Assembly (NCBI RefSeq): GCF_002250055.1
Contig: NZ_CP018866.1
Coordinates: forward strand, 4,026,869 to 4,090,868
Reading direction: 5' to 3'
DNA: 64,000 nt
DNA from: Sutcliffiella cohnii
GTDB lineage: Bacteria > Bacillota > Bacilli > Bacillales > Bacillaceae_I
Each line of letters starts with the position of its first letter. The stretch's first letter is position 1. A program made the translations under genes and the position numbers. Below, in pieces: positions 60,840-64,000 of this stretch. Below the pieces are notes generated by a model. The model had not been told where the DNA came from. It worked only from the letters and a program-made list of their open reading frames with translations, and ran no database searches.

Positions 60840-61295
60840 TCATCGATGCCCATCCTTCCGTGCTTGAATGTATCCATAGTAAGCACAAGTACCATTTTTC
60901 GTTATGTCTTTCACTTCGAATCCGCACTTTTCATAGAAAGGAAAGTTATTAGCGGAAGTGTGAGCGAACCAGTCACCGTGTGGAAGCTTTTGAACGCATA
61001 ACTCTACTAATTTCTGTCCGATTCCTTTTCCACGGTATTCGTTTAACACGACTAAATCCATAATGTTGGCGGCCATAATTTTATCCGAAATAACCCGCAC
61101 CATACCTATCATTCTTTGACCGTCCCAAGCGGTAAATGCCCAAGTAGAATTCTGAAAAATTAACGAAAACTTTTCCTTTTGCCAGTCTGGAGTATTTCGC
61201 GCCCAACCCGCATCTTCAAAAAGTGCTTCTACATACACCGCTGGAACCCCTTCTGTACCTTCTCGAATCACCAAACCGTTAAAATATTGATACAT
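60840..61295 (-). CDS. GNAT-family N-acetyltransferase
   Basis: 151 residues from ATG 61295 (AAAAGGGGAT site); a longer frame from 61367 adds a non-matching front. Acetyl-CoA-binding motif A is VVLNEYRGKGIGQKLVELCVQ, followed by WFAHTSANNFPFYEKCGFEV (motif B). The N-terminal half has GWARNTPDWQKEKFSLIFQNSTWAFTAWDGQRMIGMVRV. Substrate unknown. It precedes the arylamine N-acetyltransferase, an unusual but not unknown partnership of two unrelated acetyltransferases. Confidence 0.92.
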   Translation of the reverse strand: MYQYFNGLVIREGTEGVPAVYVEALFEDAGWARNTPDWQKEKFSLIFQNSTWAFTAWDGQRMIGMVRVISDKIMAANIMDLVVLNEYRGKGIGQKLVELCVQKLPHGDWFAHTSANNFPFYEKCGFEVKDITKNGTCAYYGYIQARKDGHR

Positions 61296-61419
61296 ACTTT
61301 TATCCCCCTTTTCTATACTTATACTATTCTCATAGATGATTTCCTTTTTTAACGGTAAAAAACACAACGATCAATAATACTGTTGTGTTAATAACTAGAC
61401 CTATTTTACTTTAAAAAAA

Positions 61420-61443
61420 GGACTGAGCAATCATGCTCAGCCC
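61420..61443 (-). terminator. Terminator of the M14 carboxypeptidase gene
   Basis: GGGCTGAGCA / TGCTCAGTCC on the minus strand (one G-U pair) with a four-base loop, followed by TTTTTTT. It is of the same TGAGC style as the terminators at 6250 and 35810. Confidence 0.87.
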
Positions 61444-61463
61444 TTCGTGAGTTCAGACCCTTT

Positions 61464-63863
61464 TTACTTTATTGTAATCTTCGCTGAATTAAAGTTATTC
61501 CCATTTCCACTAGGGTTGTAGTTTTTCTCTACGTTTCCGGCTGGGTCAACGGAGAACCAGTTAATTGTTGTTGTTTCATTGATTAGTAGTTTTTCCGCAG
61601 GCTCTCTTGTACCAGAAAGGCCTAGTTTCGGTGATTCAAATGTTGGGCGACTACCATCTATCGTGTAATAGATTGTTGCAGGTTCGCTCGTTTCAAATGA
61701 TACTTCTACTGGCCCTTTGTATGTTCCTTTACCTGGGTTAATAGTAGATCTCGGCGGTTGTTTATCTTTTCCGTGCTGGTATGCCACTTCAAATAAACCG
61801 ATTAACCCATTTGCAAACTCCAACGCCTCTTCATGACCTTCTTCAAATGGAGGCTGGAAACCAACAGATACCCATCTATTCGTAGCTGGGTTCCATAGTG
61901 GCGCTCCTACTTCAAAGTTCCACGTATAGATCCCTTTTTCATACCATAAATAGTCCGCAGAGTTTCCTGCCGCTGAGTATAATACATCAGGGATAGGGCC
62001 CGTTCTTGTTGGCTGGATAACAGTTCCACGATGTTCTTGAATTCTGTTTAAAATATGCTCAGAAGCTCCCCAATAAAACGCTTCTTCCCCAGCAGATGGA
62101 CGAGGAAGTGTTTCGCGGTTTGCATCATACGCTCCTGGAGACCACATGAAATATCCACCATGACTGTGAATGTTCATTCCGAAATTAATATTTTCATATT
62201 GGTCTGCCAACCACACAATATTTCTTGATTCTGGTTCACTCGTTGGCTCCGGACCAGCGTACGTATCACTCGTACAGCTTAACGATGCCCCGATAAATCC
62301 GTCATGAATACTTCCAACTGAATGGTTTCGGTTTAAATCTACTCCCCAAGCAGAACGCGCTCCAAAATCGTTTGCCCCATCCGGTCCACAATGGTTCGTC
62401 ATGTTTCTACGCTGCATGTTGTAATCGTAAAAACTGTAATTTGCTCCATCAGGGTTTACCATCGGAATTAAGAAAATATCTAAAGAGTTTACTAGTTTTT
62501 TCGTCTCTGCATCATGTGCATAGTTGCGTAATAAGCGCTCAGCTGTTTCCATCACAACTAAAGGTGTTACCCACTCACGAGCATGCTCTTGTGCATAACC
62601 AAGTACACCCGGTTTAGAACCGTCTTTCTTTTTACCTATACGAATAGCTTTTACAGTAGCAGGTTCACGGGACACATATTCTGGTCCATTTAACCCATCC
62701 GTTAAAGTGGAAGACCAAACTTGTGCAATACCTCCACCTGTATTTCCACGATAAGTATTTGCAGAAACTAAATCCCCTGCTTGATTGTTTAACGCATTCA
62801 CAACATCCCTTGCCGTACTTGTTAAAGCTCCGGCTACGTTCGTCGCTAAGCTAACTGTTATTTTATTTTCATCTACCGAAACAGTTAAAGGAGAATTAGC
62901 TCCTCCAGGGTTCACAAACTCGACTTCCATACCATTTCCGCCTTCATGCCCCCAGACTATAGAAGACACAACAACCGCTGTATTCGTAAAACCGCCCATC
63001 GTTGCTTGAGCATGACGTCGGTATCCGTTTGTTTTATAAGGCATTTGAATTACTTCCATTAAATCCGGAAACTCCGCAGCTAATTGGTCAATACGCTCAT
63101 TAATTTGTGTAGGAGTCATATACGAATCAATAAAATCAGAAACGTAATGTGGATTTGGTTTACCAGGTTTCGGAACCCCTCCTAACCATTCTTCCACTGG
63201 ACTTGTTGCCGTTGCTCCTTGATTGCTCGTAATCGTTACAGAAGTAGGAATCTCTTCTACCGGAAGCTCAAACCAATGATATAAATATTCACCGTAATCC
63301 GAACGGCGAGCTAGTGTTGCCGATTTTTCCACACCATTTTCTGTCCAAGTCGCTGTAAGTGCTGTACTACTTGACGCACCAACACTAGACTTTGCTTCTA
63401 CATAAAGAAACGATGCCGATTGATTTGTATAATGATTAGCACGTAAAATTTGCAGTCTTTCTTCTGACAGGATAGCGCTTTCATTTCTCTCCAACACAGC
63501 ATTCATTTCTGCAATTCTTTCATTCCACTGCTTTTCTGTCATTAAAACTTCATGCACTTCAATGCCATAAGTTTCTAACTGACGTAGCTCTGATGGTGTT
63601 GCAGTAACTTCTACCTCATACACACCATCATGCTCATGAATGCCGTGGTCAAACTCAATACCCATTTCCATAATTTTCATCGCAGCATCGGCATTCGGTA
63701 CTTCCAACTGTACATGCAATAACTCCTCTTCTACTATTCGTTCAGCCGGCTCTGGCTCTGCGGACGTTGGTGATCCTAGTGAACCGAATAACACGGAAAC
63801 AAATAGAACCGCGATTACGGATAGAATCCCAAACTTCCCTCCCCAATGTTTCTTTCTCTTCAT
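61464..63863 (-). CDS. Secreted M14-family zinc carboxypeptidase
   Basis: 799 residues. Signal peptide (FGILSVIAVLFVSVLFGSLG). A propeptide-like part (about 40-160) contains LHVQLEVPNADAAMKIMEMGIEFDHG. The M14 catalytic domain lies at about 250-690: zinc ligands His427 and Glu430 in EHAREW, a later His in NIHSHGG, and the general base Glu651 in NFEVGAP. A C-terminal chitobiase/Ig-like domain (about 705-790) has FETSEPATIYYTIDGSRPTFESP and WFSVDPAGN. Between 280 and 400 an insertion separates the front of the M14 domain (MPYKTNGYRRHAQ) from the zinc site. Likely degrades proteins outside the cell along with the subtilisin. The ATG follows GGTGGAG. Confidence 0.93.
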   Translation of the reverse strand: MKRKKHWGGKFGILSVIAVLFVSVLFGSLGSPTSAEPEPAERIVEEELLHVQLEVPNADAAMKIMEMGIEFDHGIHEHDGVYEVEVTATPSELRQLETYGIEVHEVLMTEKQWNERIAEMNAVLERNESAILSEERLQILRANHYTNQSASFLYVEAKSSVGASSSTALTATWTENGVEKSATLARRSDYGEYLYHWFELPVEEIPTSVTITSNQGATATSPVEEWLGGVPKPGKPNPHYVSDFIDSYMTPTQINERIDQLAAEFPDLMEVIQMPYKTNGYRRHAQATMGGFTNTAVVVSSIVWGHEGGNGMEVEFVNPGGANSPLTVSVDENKITVSLATNVAGALTSTARDVVNALNNQAGDLVSANTYRGNTGGGIAQVWSSTLTDGLNGPEYVSREPATVKAIRIGKKKDGSKPGVLGYAQEHAREWVTPLVVMETAERLLRNYAHDAETKKLVNSLDIFLIPMVNPDGANYSFYDYNMQRRNMTNHCGPDGANDFGARSAWGVDLNRNHSVGSIHDGFIGASLSCTSDTYAGPEPTSEPESRNIVWLADQYENINFGMNIHSHGGYFMWSPGAYDANRETLPRPSAGEEAFYWGASEHILNRIQEHRGTVIQPTRTGPIPDVLYSAAGNSADYLWYEKGIYTWNFEVGAPLWNPATNRWVSVGFQPPFEEGHEEALEFANGLIGLFEVAYQHGKDKQPPRSTINPGKGTYKGPVEVSFETSEPATIYYTIDGSRPTFESPKLGLSGTREPAEKLLINETTTINWFSVDPAGNVEKNYNPSGNGNNFNSAKITIK

Positions 63864-64000
63864 CTACACTCCACCCCCAAATAATAGTTGTAAAACAACC
63901 ACATTATAGCAATGGAGTAGTTACTAGCTTTGTCACTTTATCGTTCGGAATCCGAAGAGATTTTTTACGTTATTTTACATTCGTGAACATACGACAGGAA
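63864..64000. other. Upstream region of the carboxypeptidase gene, cut by window edge
   Basis: 137 bases with the ribosome site of the carboxypeptidase and AT-rich DNA. No gene or clear promoter pair is seen before the edge. Confidence 0.5.

Overview
The window reads as chromosome of a low-G+C, Gram-positive, endospore-former-type Bacillaceae bacterium (Bacillus/Sutcliffiella-like; species not determinable from the sequence alone). The grounds are AT-rich intergenic DNA, strong AGGAGG-type ribosome sites with some TTG/GTG starts, lipoprotein and Sec signals of Gram-positive type, perfect CcpA cre sites, subtilisin and YibE/F genes, and a Firmicutes-style type VII secretion (T7SS) locus. Nearly all genes lie on the minus strand.

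Layout. 1-1.75 kb: end of a cre-controlled sugar ABC operon (permease cut by the window edge, lipoprotein binding protein). 2-6.1 kb: an orphan sigma factor and a secreted DNRLRE/FN3/Ig-repeat protein. 6.3-28.6 kb: one co-directional block of about 22 kb that I read as a T7SS operon with built-in phospho-signalling. In transcription order it holds EssC ATPase, EsaB ubiquitin-like protein, a WXG100 pair, two lipoproteins, a lipase-type effector with a helical C-terminal domain, three small helical proteins (two WXG100), a zinc-ribbon FHA protein, a GC-rich repeat, a PP2C phosphatase, a Hanks-type kinase with an extracellular helical domain, a one-TM protein with threonine motifs, a giant Ig-like stalk protein (about 2440 aa) and a small zinc-ribbon membrane protein. 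No EsaA, EssA or classical EssB is visible; the kinase and the giant stalk are positioned to take those roles. 28.9-33.5 kb (+ strand, divergent): a second effector module, with WXG100, coiled-coil partner, 407-aa putative membrane-active toxin, two paralogous polytopic membrane proteins (candidate immunity) and two small paralogous cytosolic proteins. 33.7-35.5 kb: three paralogous two-TM proteins plus the stub of a fourth.

35.8-44.1 kb: secreted subtilisin, YibF/YibE pair, a 20-bp-period tandem array split by an intact IS256-family element, prolyl oligopeptidase, and a CBO0543-type membrane protein pair. 44.2-53.5 kb: a sugar-sensing and uptake locus with ChvE/MmsA/MmsB-type transporter behind a cre site, a XylFII-like membrane-anchored binding protein, YesM/LytS-like kinase, YesN-like regulator and a second xylose-binding-type lipoprotein. 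53.6-64 kb: secreted C39-like peptidase, LVIVD-repeat secreted protein whose 3' palindrome carries an IS1182-family insertion, two small membrane proteins, NERD nuclease-like protein, GNAT and arylamine acetyltransferases, and a secreted M14 carboxypeptidase.

How it fits together. The T7SS block appears to couple secretion (EssC, EsaB, WXG100) to a kinase/phosphatase/FHA circuit and to two antibacterial effector cassettes, one resembling the staphylococcal TslA lipase system and one resembling the TspA/TsaI membrane-toxin system. The sugar loci look like carbon-catabolite-controlled transporters with a dedicated three-component sensor.
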